From NCBI GenBank assembly GCA_963623875.1, contig CAVFNL010000014.1, forward strand, positions 1-26,991: a stretch of DNA of 26,991 bases, written 5' to 3'. A program made the translations under genes and the position numbers. Origin of the DNA: UBA3206 sp963623875 (GTDB lineage Bacteria > Bacillota_I > Bacilli_A > Acholeplasmatales > Anaeroplasmataceae). The notes under the pieces were generated by a model. The model worked only from the letters and a program-made list of their open reading frames with translations, was not told the origin of the DNA and did no database searches. Positions 8,243 to 16,635 of the stretch are shown in pieces. Position 1 is the first letter of the stretch. Each line of letters begins with the position of its first letter.

Positions 8243-9916
8243 ATGAAGATTAATGGTTCGCAACTTTTAATTGAATGTTTGCTTGAACAAGGTGTAGATA
8301 CAATATTTGGTTACCCAGGAGGAGCAGTTTTAAACATTTACGACGCACTTTATTTAAATAAAGATCGTATACATCACATTTTAACATCACATGAACAAGG
8401 GGCTGCACATGCAGCTGACGGATATGCAAGAGCAACAGGTAAGGTTGGTGTCTGTATGGCAACTTCAGGACCTGGAGCAACTAATCTTGTAACAGGAATT
8501 GCAACAGCATATATGGATTCTATTCCAATGGTTGCGATTACTGGAAATGTTGGATTATCTTTTATAGGTAAGGATTCATTTCAAGAGATAGATATTACAG
8601 GAATTACTATGCCTATTACAAAACATAATTTCTTTGTTCGTGATGCTAATGATTTACACGAAATAGTTCGTAAAGCTTTCCAAATTGCTCAAAGTGGAAG
8701 ACCAGGACCGGTTTTAATTGACATTCCAAAGAATGTAACTGCCCAAATGGTTGAATACACTAAAGAGGAACCTTTAGAGATTAAGAGGGTAACTAACTAT
8801 TTCAATGAGGAAGACTTTGAGGTTGTAAAAGATATTATCAATAATTCAAAAAAACCATTCATTTTTGCTGGAGGTGGAGTAATCGCTTCTGGAGCATATA
8901 ATGAATTAAAAGAATTAGCTGAAAAGATCAATGCACCGGTAAGTTTATCATTGATGGGTCTTGGAGCATTTCCAGGTGACCATAAACTATTCACAGGTCT
9001 TATAGGTATGCACGGAAGTCTTACTTCCAATAAAGCCGCTCGTGAGTGTGATGCATTAATTGCACTTGGTGTAAGATTTAGTGACCGTGTTTATGGCGAT
9101 GTAAAAAAATTTTGTCCAAATGCTAAGGTAATACATTTCGATGTAGATCCTGCTGAAATAGGAAAAAATGTACCTGTAGATGCCGCAATAATTGGTGATT
9201 TAAAACCTGCACTAGAAAAGATAGTATCTCTTGTTAATAAAAGAGAGGAAAGCGAATGGAATAAGTATATACTAGATATGAAGATTAAATATCCTTATGA
9301 CCTTTCAACTCCTACTCCTGGTGAGTTAAAACCACGTCAATTAGTAAATACTATTGATGAATTAACTAAGGGTGAAGCTATAATTACTACTGAAGTTGGA
9401 CAACATCAATTATGGGCCGCACAATTCTACTGCTATAAACATCCAAGAACATTCATATCTTCAGGAGGCCTTGGTACAATGGGTTATGGTACAGGAGCTT
9501 CGATTGGAGCATCAATTGGAAATCCTACAAGACGTGTTGTCCATATTGCTGGAGATGGTTCATTTAGAATGAACATGAACGAACTTGCGACCATGAGGGC
9601 ATATAATGTACCTGTTATAGTAATTGTTGTAAACAACAAGACATTAGGAATGGTTCACCAATGGCAAACTATTTTCTATGGTAAACGCTATAGCGAAACA
9701 GATTTATCCCATCGTGAACCTGATTTCAATAAACTAGCAGATGCATTCGGAATTAAGAATTTCAAAGCAGAAACAGCCGAAGAATTTAAAGATGTATTTG
9801 GTAAAGCATTATCAATTAATGAACCAGTTTTAATTAACTCATTCATTGATATGGAAGAAAGAGTTTTACCAATGATTCCAGGTGGCGCTTCTGTTGATGA
9901 TATTATCTTAGAATAA
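8243..9916 (+). CDS. ilvB: Acetolactate synthase large (catalytic) subunit IlvB
   Basis: IlvB is the thiamine diphosphate-dependent catalytic subunit. It joins pyruvate with a second pyruvate (valine/leucine line) or with 2-oxobutyrate (isoleucine line). The three-domain enzyme is 557 aa. The ThDP-activating glutamate is E51 in SHEQGAAHAADGYA. The middle FAD-type domain covers about 190-335. The ThDP/Mg motif runs from GDGS (437-440) to VNN (463-465). The biosynthetic (anabolic) type is supported by the operon and by the presence of a regulatory subunit. It is the last gene before a strong terminator, while ilvN is the first gene. The start ATG 8243 follows AAGGAG. A 25-base gap separates it from ilvD. 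Confidence 0.95.
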   Translation: MKINGSQLLIECLLEQGVDTIFGYPGGAVLNIYDALYLNKDRIHHILTSHEQGAAHAADGYARATGKVGVCMATSGPGATNLVTGIATAYMDSIPMVAITGNVGLSFIGKDSFQEIDITGITMPITKHNFFVRDANDLHEIVRKAFQIAQSGRPGPVLIDIPKNVTAQMVEYTKEEPLEIKRVTNYFNEEDFEVVKDIINNSKKPFIFAGGGVIASGAYNELKELAEKINAPVSLSLMGLGAFPGDHKLFTGLIGMHGSLTSNKAARECDALIALGVRFSDRVYGDVKKFCPNAKVIHFDVDPAEIGKNVPVDAAIIGDLKPALEKIVSLVNKREESEWNKYILDMKIKYPYDLSTPTPGELKPRQLVNTIDELTKGEAIITTEVGQHQLWAAQFYCYKHPRTFISSGGLGTMGYGTGASIGASIGNPTRRVVHIAGDGSFRMNMNELATMRAYNVPVIVIVVNNKTLGMVHQWQTIFYGKRYSETDLSHREPDFNKLADAFGIKNFKAETAEEFKDVFGKALSINEPVLINSFIDMEERVLPMIPGGASVDDIILE

Positions 9917-9929
9917 TCTTAAAATAATT

Positions 9930-9964
9930 GGGATAAAAGAAATAATCTTTATCCCTTTTATTTT
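9930..9964 (+). terminator. Terminator of the ilv-leu operon
   Basis: GGGATAAA (9930-9937) pairs with TTTATCCC (9948-9955) around a ten-base loop, followed by TTTTATTTT. It is a clear intrinsic terminator just after ilvB. Confidence 0.88.
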
Positions 9965-9994
9965 AACTTCTTAGTGATTTAGCATTCATTTAAA

Positions 9995-10023
9995 TTGTTA
10001 TAATTTATTAATTGTTGTATAAT
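9995..10023 (+). promoter_or_regulatory. Promoter of the nadABC operon
   Basis: TTGTTA (9995-10000) and a perfect TATAAT (10018-10023) are spaced 17 bases apart. Transcription would start near 10030, which rules out the longer nadA reading that would begin at TTG 10012. No repressor operator was recognised. Confidence 0.75.
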
Positions 10024-10041
10024 AAGATGAGGACTGATATT

Positions 10042-10959
10042 ATGACTAACGAAGAAATGTATGAACAAATTAATAAGTGGAAGAAAGAAAAAAATGTAGT
10101 AATTCTTGCACATTATTATCAAAGACCAGAAGTTCAAGATATAGCTGATTATGTTGGTGATTCACTAGCATTATCTCAAAAAGCTGCACTTACTGATGCA
10201 GATGTAATAGTTTTTTGTGGCGTTCATTTTATGGCAGAAACAGCAAAACTATTATCACCAAATAAAAAAGTTTTACTTCCAGTTATGGAAGCAGGATGTT
10301 CAATGGCAAATATGATGAATGAAGAACAAATAAAAAAATATAGAGAAGAACATCCTGATACAATTATTTTGATGTATGTTAACTCTACAGCTGCTGTAAA
10401 ACAATATGCTGATGTATGTGTAACTTCATCAAACGCAGTGAAAATTATTGACCATTATGCAAAACTAGGAAAACCTATGCTTTATGGACCAGATCAAAAT
10501 TTAGGATATTATACAATGCAACAAAAGGGAATTAAATTTGATGTATGGAATGGATTTTGCTGCATACATCATAACCAAAAGCCTGAAACTGTTTTAAAGA
10601 TGAAAGAAGAACATCCAAATGCTTTATTTATTGCTCATCCTGAATGTAAATTAAATGTATTAGATTTAGCTGATTATGTAGGTTCTACAAAACAACTAAT
10701 TGAATTTACATGCAATTCAGATGCAAAAGAATTTATTGTAGGTACTGAAATGGGTGTTATACACCAAATGCAAAAATTAAATCCTGATAAGAAATTTTAT
10801 TTATTGAATAAAACATTAAAGTGCTATGACATGAAACTTACAACATTAGAGGATGTATATAATTGTATAAGAGACTTATCTAATGAAATTATAATTCCAG
10901 ATAATGTTGCTAAAAACGCTAGAAAATGTGTTGATAAAATGCTTGAATTAAGCAAGTAA
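10042..10959 (+). CDS. nadA: Quinolinate synthase
   Basis: NadA condenses iminoaspartate (from NadB) with dihydroxyacetone phosphate to quinolinate, using a [4Fe-4S] cluster. From ATG 10042 the protein is 305 aa, the short NadA type. Three cysteines match the cluster ligands of the family: C86 in EAGCSMAN, C173 (or C174) in WNGFCCIHH, and C261 in LKCYDMK. AHYYQRPEVQDIADYVGDS near the N-terminus and MYVNSTAAVK are typical. In-frame codons reach back to TTG 10012, but they overlap the -10 box. ATG 10042 has GAGG at 10029-10032 and a normal N-terminus. It is the first gene of nadA-nadB-nadC and ends 13 bases before nadB. Confidence 0.95.
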   Translation: MTNEEMYEQINKWKKEKNVVILAHYYQRPEVQDIADYVGDSLALSQKAALTDADVIVFCGVHFMAETAKLLSPNKKVLLPVMEAGCSMANMMNEEQIKKYREEHPDTIILMYVNSTAAVKQYADVCVTSSNAVKIIDHYAKLGKPMLYGPDQNLGYYTMQQKGIKFDVWNGFCCIHHNQKPETVLKMKEEHPNALFIAHPECKLNVLDLADYVGSTKQLIEFTCNSDAKEFIVGTEMGVIHQMQKLNPDKKFYLLNKTLKCYDMKLTTLEDVYNCIRDLSNEIIIPDNVAKNARKCVDKMLELSK

Positions 10960-10972
10960 AAGAGGTATTGAT

Positions 10973-12478
10973 ATGAATTACCGTGAATTTGATGTAGTAA
11001 TATTGGGTGGAGGACTTGCGGGACTTTATACAGCAATGAATCTTGATAGAAACTTAAAAGTAGGAGTATTTATTAAAGATAAAATTGAAAAGGGTTCTTC
11101 AAATTTAGCTCAAGGGGGAATAGCTGCAGAAATTAAATTTGATGAAAGTAAAATTAAAGAACATTATGAAGATACACTTAGAGCAGGTTCAAATTTAAAT
11201 AATAAAGAAGCTGTAAAAATTCTTGTAGAAGAAGGTGGCGCTAATATTAAAAATCTAGTAAATATGGGCGTGAACTTTGATAAAGATGAAAACGGTGAAT
11301 TTATTAAAACTTTAGAAGGTGGACATAGATCACGTAGAATACTTCATGCTGGTGGTGATGCTACCGGTGAAAGTGTTATGAGAGATTTAAGAAATACACT
11401 TTCTACATATACTAATATTGAAACGTTTGAAGATGAAATGGCTATCTCAATCATTAGTGATAATAATAAAGCCATTGGTCTTGTTCTTATTGATAATGAT
11501 AATAAGCCACTTTATGTATTCTCAAATAAGATAGTTATCGCAACTGGTGGATGCGGTGGAGTTTATAAATTTTCTACAAATGAAAAATTCGCTGTAGGTG
11601 ATGGAATTGCATTAGCATATCGTGCAGGTATAAATATTAAAAATATGGAATTTATTCAATTTCACCCAACAGGATTGTATGATCCTGATAGACGTGGAAG
11701 AGTATTTTTAATAAGTGAAGCTGTAAGAGGAGAAGGTGCAATACTTAGAAATATTGAAGGACAACGTTTTATGGATAAATATGATAAAGAACGCATGGAA
11801 CTTGCACCACGTGATGTTGTATCCCAATCTATAAAACGTGAAATGTTTGATACTTGGTCAGATCATGTATATCTTGATATAAGACATAAAACTAAAGATT
11901 TCTTAATGCATCGTTTCCCAACAATTTATGAAAAGTGTTTATCAATTGGTGTTGATATGAGTAAAGATTTAATCCCTGTAACACCTATTGAGCATTTCTT
12001 ATGTGGTGGAATTGACACAGATGTTTATGGTCATACATCAATGGATGGCGTATATGCTGTTGGTGAATGTGCAAATACGGGAGTGCATGGTGCAAATAGA
12101 CTTGCATCTAACTCGCTACTAGAATGTTTAGTATTCGGTAAAAGAGTAGCTGATGACATTAATAAAGATAAAGATAAATTGTCACAAAGAACAATTAAAT
12201 TCCCACCTAATATTGGTGAAAATCGTAACTTTAATTTTAAATCTATAAGAGTTGAAATAAGAGAAACGATGGACAAATATGTTCAAATTGTTCGTACTGA
12301 AGAAGGTTTAAACCTTGCAAAGAAAATTATCGAAAACCATTACTTAAATCTTAAAAAGATAAATGTAATGTCTAGATATTATTTTGAGACTCTAAATATG
12401 GCAACTGTAGCATTAATAATTATTAATGCCGCAATTGAAAGAAAAGAATCAGTAGGTTGTCATTATAGATTAAATTAG
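10973..12478 (+). CDS. nadB: L-Aspartate oxidase
   Basis: NadB is the FAD enzyme that oxidises L-aspartate to iminoaspartate, the first step of bacterial NAD synthesis. The 501-residue protein opens with the dinucleotide fold VVILGGGLAGLYTA (about 8-21). It has SSNLAQGGIAA, the active-site segment EFIQFHPTGL, the arginine-bearing SEAVRGEGAILRN, and the FAD-binding GANRLASNSLLE. It ends in GCHYRLN, close to the usual GAHYR tail of the family. Relatives include succinate dehydrogenase/fumarate reductase flavoproteins, but the nadA and nadC neighbours settle the call. The ATG follows AAGAGG. Its TAG stop overlaps the ribosome binding site of nadC. Confidence 0.95.
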   Translation: MNYREFDVVILGGGLAGLYTAMNLDRNLKVGVFIKDKIEKGSSNLAQGGIAAEIKFDESKIKEHYEDTLRAGSNLNNKEAVKILVEEGGANIKNLVNMGVNFDKDENGEFIKTLEGGHRSRRILHAGGDATGESVMRDLRNTLSTYTNIETFEDEMAISIISDNNKAIGLVLIDNDNKPLYVFSNKIVIATGGCGGVYKFSTNEKFAVGDGIALAYRAGINIKNMEFIQFHPTGLYDPDRRGRVFLISEAVRGEGAILRNIEGQRFMDKYDKERMELAPRDVVSQSIKREMFDTWSDHVYLDIRHKTKDFLMHRFPTIYEKCLSIGVDMSKDLIPVTPIEHFLCGGIDTDVYGHTSMDGVYAVGECANTGVHGANRLASNSLLECLVFGKRVADDINKDKDKLSQRTIKFPPNIGENRNFNFKSIRVEIRETMDKYVQIVRTEEGLNLAKKIIENHYLNLKKINVMSRYYFETLNMATVALIIINAAIERKESVGCHYRLN

Positions 12479-12487
12479 GAGGTTTCA

Positions 12488-13321
12488 ATGGATTTTAAAA
12501 TCGTTGATGAAATTATTTTAAATGCTTTAAAAGAAGATATGCCAAATGGCGATATAACTACTGATACCCTAATTAGTGATGATAGCATTTCAAATGCTAA
12601 ATTAATCGCAAAAGAAGATGGCGTTATTTCAGGACTTGATGTTGTAAGAAGAGTATTTGAACTTGTTGGAGGATATTTCGAATTAACATTTAATGTGTCT
12701 AATGGTGATCATGTATCAAATAAAGATATTATAGGAGTTATAAAAGGAAACACAAAAACTATTTTAAAAGGAGAAAGAGTAGCCCTAAATATATTCCAAC
12801 GTATGTGTGGAATTGCAACAATGACGAATAAATTTGTATCTGAACTTAAAGGTGACTGCAAGGTTTTAGATACAAGAAAAACAACACCTAATTTAAGATA
12901 TTTAGAAAAAATGGCTGTTGTAGATGGTGGAGGTACTAATCATAGATACTCTTTATCTGATATGGCTATGATTAAAGATAATCATATTATAGCTGCTGGT
13001 TCTATTACTAACGCAGTTAGAATTTTAAAAGAAAAAACTAATATCAAAGTAGAAGTTGAAGTTGAAACTATAGAAGAGTTTAGTGAAGCACAAAATACAG
13101 AAGCTGATATTATAATGCTTGATAATATGAGCATTGAATTAATGGAGTACTGTGTTAAGCATAATGATAAATCAAAACATAAACTTGAAGCTTCAGGTAA
13201 TATGACATTAAATCGCATTAGTGAAGTATCAAGTATAGGAGTAGATTATATATCTGTGGGTGCCCTAACACATTCGCCAAGAGCTATGGATATTAGTTTA
13301 AAGTTTTATGATTTAAAATAA
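12488..13321 (+). CDS. nadC: Nicotinate-nucleotide pyrophosphorylase (quinolinate phosphoribosyltransferase)
   Basis: NadC converts quinolinate and phosphoribosyl pyrophosphate to nicotinate mononucleotide, CO2 and pyrophosphate, linking quinolinate to NAD. The length of 277 aa is standard. Seen in sequence: EDMPNGDITTDTL near the N-terminus, GERVALNIFQRMCGIAT, TRKTTPNLRYLEKMAV with the substrate arginines and lysines, GGGTNHRYSLSDMAMIKDNH, EVEVETIEE, and SVGALTHSPRAMDISLK at the end. The AGGAGG (12477-12482) overlaps the nadB stop codon, so the two are likely translationally coupled. It is the last gene of the operon and is followed by an intrinsic terminator. Confidence 0.95.
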   Translation: MDFKIVDEIILNALKEDMPNGDITTDTLISDDSISNAKLIAKEDGVISGLDVVRRVFELVGGYFELTFNVSNGDHVSNKDIIGVIKGNTKTILKGERVALNIFQRMCGIATMTNKFVSELKGDCKVLDTRKTTPNLRYLEKMAVVDGGGTNHRYSLSDMAMIKDNHIIAAGSITNAVRILKEKTNIKVEVEVETIEEFSEAQNTEADIIMLDNMSIELMEYCVKHNDKSKHKLEASGNMTLNRISEVSSIGVDYISVGALTHSPRAMDISLKFYDLK

Positions 13322-13358
13322 AATTTCAAAATAACGCAAATTTGTTAAATTAAAATTT

Positions 13359-13385
13359 AAGGGTTATATGAACCCTTATTTTTTT
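13359..13385 (+). terminator. Terminator of the nadABC operon
   Basis: AAGGGTT (13359-13365) and AACCCTT (13371-13377) form a stem with a five-base loop, followed by a seven-T run (13379-13385). Confidence 0.88.
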
Positions 13386-13395
13386 AATTTATATC

Positions 13396-13425
13396 TTTAA
13401 ATTATAACAATTTTCATGATATAAT
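13396..13425 (+). promoter_or_regulatory. Probable promoter of ddh
   Basis: A perfect TATAAT is at 13420-13425. The -35 is weak: TTTAAA at 13396-13401 with an 18-base spacer is the best match. The -10 box lies shortly before the GGAGG of ddh, giving a short leader. Confidence 0.5.
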
Positions 13426-13450
13426 TTTTTTTGGAGGATGGTGCTATACT

Positions 13451-14434
13451 ATGATAAAAATTGGAATATATGGATATGGAAATTTAGGTAGAGGAGTTGA
13501 AGCCGCTATCGAAAAAAACAAAGATACAGCGTTAGTCGCAGTATTTACAAGACGTGATCCTAAGACTGTAACATTAAAAAATAAAAGTGCAGTAGTTGAT
13601 CATGTAGATAACATTTTAAATTATAAAGGGGAAATTGATGTAATGATTTTATGTGGAGGTTCTGCAACAGATCTTCCATGGCAAACTCCAGAAGTCGCAA
13701 AACATTTTAACGTAATTGATTCTTTTGATACTCATGCAAATGCTTTAACACATTTTAAAAATGTTGATAAAGCTCTAAAAGAAGGAAATAATGTTGGAAT
13801 AGTTTCAGTAGGTTGGGATCCTGGTATGTTTAGTTTGAATAGATTATATGCTGAATCTATTTTACCTGATGGATCAGATTATACTTTCTGGGGAAAAGGA
13901 GTATCTCAAGGACATTCTGATGCGATAAGAAGAATTGAAGGTGTTCTTGATGCACGTCAATACACATGCCCTGTTGAAAAGGCCTTAGAAGAAGTAAGAA
14001 GTGGTTCAAATCCTAATCTTACAACAAGACAAAAACATACAAGACTTTGTTATGTAGTCGCAAAAGAAGGTGCTGATAAGAAGAAAATAGAAGAGGAAAT
14101 TAAGAATATGCCAAACTATTTCTCGGATTATGATACAACAGTAAATTTTATTACATTAGATGAATTAAAGAAAAATCATTCTAAATTACCACATGGTGGA
14201 TTTGTAATTAGAAGTGGTCAAACAGGATTTGATAACAAAAATAAACATGTTATTGAATATAGTTTAAAACTTGATTCGAATCCAGATTTTACAGGTTCTG
14301 TTTTAGTTGCGTATGCAAGAGCTTGTAAGAGATTAAGTTGTGAAGGTGTAGTTGGATGTAAAACTGTATTTGATATTGCGCCAGCTTACTTATCACCTCT
14401 TTCTTCAGAAGATTTATTATCTCATGTTTTATAA
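13451..14434 (+). CDS. ddh: meso-Diaminopimelate D-dehydrogenase
   Basis: Ddh performs the one-step NADPH-dependent reductive amination of L-2-amino-6-oxopimelate (tetrahydrodipicolinate) to meso-2,6-diaminopimelate, feeding peptidoglycan and lysine. The 327-residue protein shows the Rossmann start IGIYGYGNLGRGVE (4-17), FTRRDP, CGGSATDLPWQTPE, FDTHAN, VGWDPGMFSLNR and the hallmark GVSQGHSDAIRRIEGV. The start is ATG 13451. The nearest GGAGG (13433-13437) is 13 bases upstream, a longer spacing than usual, but upstream start codons are out of frame and the N-terminus is normal. The gene is monocistronic, with its own promoter and terminator and no other lysine gene beside it. It implies diaminopimelate-type cell walls. 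Confidence 0.95.
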   Translation: MIKIGIYGYGNLGRGVEAAIEKNKDTALVAVFTRRDPKTVTLKNKSAVVDHVDNILNYKGEIDVMILCGGSATDLPWQTPEVAKHFNVIDSFDTHANALTHFKNVDKALKEGNNVGIVSVGWDPGMFSLNRLYAESILPDGSDYTFWGKGVSQGHSDAIRRIEGVLDARQYTCPVEKALEEVRSGSNPNLTTRQKHTRLCYVVAKEGADKKKIEEEIKNMPNYFSDYDTTVNFITLDELKKNHSKLPHGGFVIRSGQTGFDNKNKHVIEYSLKLDSNPDFTGSVLVAYARACKRLSCEGVVGCKTVFDIAPAYLSPLSSEDLLSHVL

Positions 14435-14442
14435 TATTAAGG

Positions 14443-14473
14443 AAAGACATTTTGACAAGAAATGTCTTTTTTT
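14443..14473 (+). terminator. Terminator of ddh
   Basis: AAAGACATTT (14443-14452) pairs with AAATGTCTTT (14460-14469) around a seven-base loop, followed by T residues to 14473. Confidence 0.87.
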
Positions 14474-14515
14474 ATATTTAAAATTTATAAAAAATCAAAA
14501 ATAGCAAATTTTTAA

Positions 14516-14544
14516 TTGATAAAAACGCTTACATTTGATAAAAT
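14516..14544 (+). promoter_or_regulatory. Promoter of the CE12-like lipoprotein gene
   Basis: TTGATA (14516-14521) and TAAAAT (14539-14544) are spaced exactly 17 bases apart. The spacer holds a cre-like operator, so binding of a repressor there should block RNA polymerase. Confidence 0.65.
14520..14533 (+). promoter_or_regulatory. cre-like operator (CcpA/LacI-family site)
   Basis: TAAAAACGCTTACA fits the catabolite-responsive element consensus TGNAANCGNWNNCW at every fixed base except the second (A for G), with the central CG intact. It lies within the promoter between the -35 and -10 boxes of a gene for a secreted carbohydrate esterase-like protein, the kind of gene that carbon catabolite repression controls. 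A dedicated LacI-type regulator is an alternative. Confidence 0.55.
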
Positions 14545-14575
14545 ATGTATTGTATTGAAGAAAGAGGGAATAAAA

Positions 14576-16555
14576 ATGAAGAAAATAATTAGTTTACTTG
14601 TAGGAACAGTTTCTTTATTAGCTATTACATCATGTGAAAGGATAACTGATAATAATACTAATAATGATAACCAAGATAATAATGATAATTCATCAGAAAC
14701 AATTGTTCAAACAAGGCTTGATACGCCAGTATGTACAATTAATAAAAATGTTGTAACATGGCCTGCTGTTTCTAATGCAACATCATATGTTGTAAGACTT
14801 AATGGAAATTTATTAGATCCTATTTCTGATACTACTTATACAATTTTAGCAACAACTGCTGGAAATTATAAAGTTGAGGTTAAGGCGATACCAACTGATT
14901 TAACAAAATATAGGGAATCATATTATTCACAAGAAGTAACATATACTAAAACTGCACTTACAACTACTGATATATTTTTTGTAGGAGATTCAACAGTTTG
15001 TGAATTTGATGAAAAATATTTCTATCAACGTGTTGGATATGGTAGCGCATCTGTTGTATCTAATTATTTTGATACAAATTACATAACTGTTCATGACTTA
15101 GCATTATCAGGAAGAAGCTCAAAGAGTTTTATTGCAGAAGATAATTATCAAAAGTTAAAATCTAATTTAGGAAATGGGGATTATGTCTTTATAGGATTTG
15201 GACATAATGATGAAAAAACAGAAGATACTGCACGAGGAACTTATGCAAATAAAGATGAGTCAGATAGCACATCATTTAAATATTATTTATATAATTACTA
15301 TATTAAAGTAGCCTTAGATGCAGGTGCTACACCAATACTTTGTACCCCAATTTCAAGATTAAGCACTGATAGTGAATATACATATAATAATGAACATATT
15401 ACAGAAGAGGGTGGAGATTACCCAGAAGCCATTAGAGAACTTGGTACTAAATACAATGTTGCTGTTGTTGACCTAACAGCTTATACATCAAGTCTTTATA
15501 AAGAATTAGGATATGATGGTGCTAAAAAATTTCACGCTGTAACATCAGGAAGTTCAGCAACAGAACCTAATTGGCAATCAGTTGATAAAACACATATCAA
15601 TATATATGGCGCTAAAACTATGTGTTATTATATAACTGAACAAATTAAGGCGTTAAATCTTGATTTAGCAGATTACATCAAAGATGGTATTACAGCCCCT
15701 ACAGAAGAAAATGATTTAGTAAAAGACGATGATTACACTTATGTCCCATACAATCCGGTAGATTGGTCATCTTATAAGGCTAAACATATGTTTGCGACTT
15801 TAACATCTGGTTGGTATGGTACAGCATTTGGAGACTTAGGAGGAGACCCTGTATCTATAGGAAATGATCCTGAAAATCATATTAACACTAATGGATATGT
15901 TGCATATGAAGATGTTGCAGGAGAGTTTATTGTAGGTCAATATTCAGGAAAAGAAAATAGTAGTGCACCATCAACAATTGGATATGGCGCTTCTCAATCT
16001 TATAAAGGTAAAATTGCGGGGTCATCAGAAGGATATGCATTTGCGTTCACTAAGATTTCATCTAGTAGAAATTTCACAATTACTGCAAACTATAGCATAA
16101 TTGCTCAAAATGGATATACAACAAAAGATGCAGGAGCTCCATTAAATCAATCAGGATTTGGATTAATGTTACACGATGATTGTTATATTCCTACAAGAGA
16201 TTCAGGAATTGTATCAAATAGCGTATCAGCATCTCTTATAACAGATGGTACTAATGGAAGTACAATGAATGTTAATTATGCTAGACAAAGTGCCGCATCA
16301 ATTGTTAAAGGAGATAGTATAAATGATTATTATAAAGTAGGAGACACCGGTACTGCGACATTAAAACGTGTAGGTCAAATATATTATTGTACTATTACAT
16401 TTGATGGTGTTACATATGAAACAACTTATACTGATTATTATTTTGATGTAAGAGATACAAACTATTTCTATATTGGAATGTTTGGAACTAGAGGTACTGC
16501 TGTTAAATGGACTAATGTTTTATTAACAGATGATGGTGCTGCAGGACAAGCATAA
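14576..16555 (+). CDS. Secreted lipoprotein with CE12/SGNH acetylesterase-like domain
   Basis: This is a 659-residue surface lipoprotein, probably deacetylating a plant polysaccharide such as rhamnogalacturonan. The signal peptide ends in LAITSC with lipid-accepting C20, followed by an Asn/Asp-rich spacer (24-40). A fibronectin-III-like domain spans about 48-125. The SGNH hydrolase core (about 130-380) has all blocks: GDST with nucleophile S139, G179 in SGRSSKSF, GHND with N211, and D337-x-x-H340. GDST plus GHND plus DKTHINIYGA resembles rhamnogalacturonan acetylesterases (CE12). The C-terminal 250 residues look like a beta-rich carbohydrate-binding module I cannot name. ATG 14576, after AGAGGG, is chosen because the signal peptide begins there and upstream codons overlap the promoter. 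It stands alone, without neighbouring polysaccharide genes. The substrate is inferred. Confidence 0.8.
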   Translation: MKKIISLLVGTVSLLAITSCERITDNNTNNDNQDNNDNSSETIVQTRLDTPVCTINKNVVTWPAVSNATSYVVRLNGNLLDPISDTTYTILATTAGNYKVEVKAIPTDLTKYRESYYSQEVTYTKTALTTTDIFFVGDSTVCEFDEKYFYQRVGYGSASVVSNYFDTNYITVHDLALSGRSSKSFIAEDNYQKLKSNLGNGDYVFIGFGHNDEKTEDTARGTYANKDESDSTSFKYYLYNYYIKVALDAGATPILCTPISRLSTDSEYTYNNEHITEEGGDYPEAIRELGTKYNVAVVDLTAYTSSLYKELGYDGAKKFHAVTSGSSATEPNWQSVDKTHINIYGAKTMCYYITEQIKALNLDLADYIKDGITAPTEENDLVKDDDYTYVPYNPVDWSSYKAKHMFATLTSGWYGTAFGDLGGDPVSIGNDPENHINTNGYVAYEDVAGEFIVGQYSGKENSSAPSTIGYGASQSYKGKIAGSSEGYAFAFTKISSSRNFTITANYSIIAQNGYTTKDAGAPLNQSGFGLMLHDDCYIPTRDSGIVSNSVSASLITDGTNGSTMNVNYARQSAASIVKGDSINDYYKVGDTGTATLKRVGQIYYCTITFDGVTYETTYTDYYFDVRDTNYFYIGMFGTRGTAVKWTNVLLTDDGAAGQA

Positions 16556-16562
16556 TAATATA

Positions 16563-16587
16563 ACCCGTGAGAAATCATGGGTTTTTT
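16563..16587 (+). terminator. Terminator after the CE12-like gene
   Basis: ACCCGTGA (16563-16570) pairs with TCATGGGT (16575-16582), with one G-U, around a GAAA tetraloop, followed by a T-run to 16587. Confidence 0.87.
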
Positions 16588-16588
16588 A

Positions 16589-16617
16589 TTGCAAAAAACA
16601 AATATTTTTGGTATAGT
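16589..16617 (+). promoter_or_regulatory. Promoter of the ABC-F gene
   Basis: TTGCAA (16589-16594) and TATAGT (16612-16617) are spaced 17 bases apart. The -35 box begins directly after the T-tract of the preceding terminator. Confidence 0.6.
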
Positions 16618-16635
16618 TTTTCATGGGTGAATTAA

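Noticed and set aside
14640..14700. AAT/GAT-rich run as a DNA repeat element
   Set aside because: It is in frame and encodes the Asn/Asp-rich tether after the lipobox, a common feature of surface lipoproteins, with no regular repeat unit.
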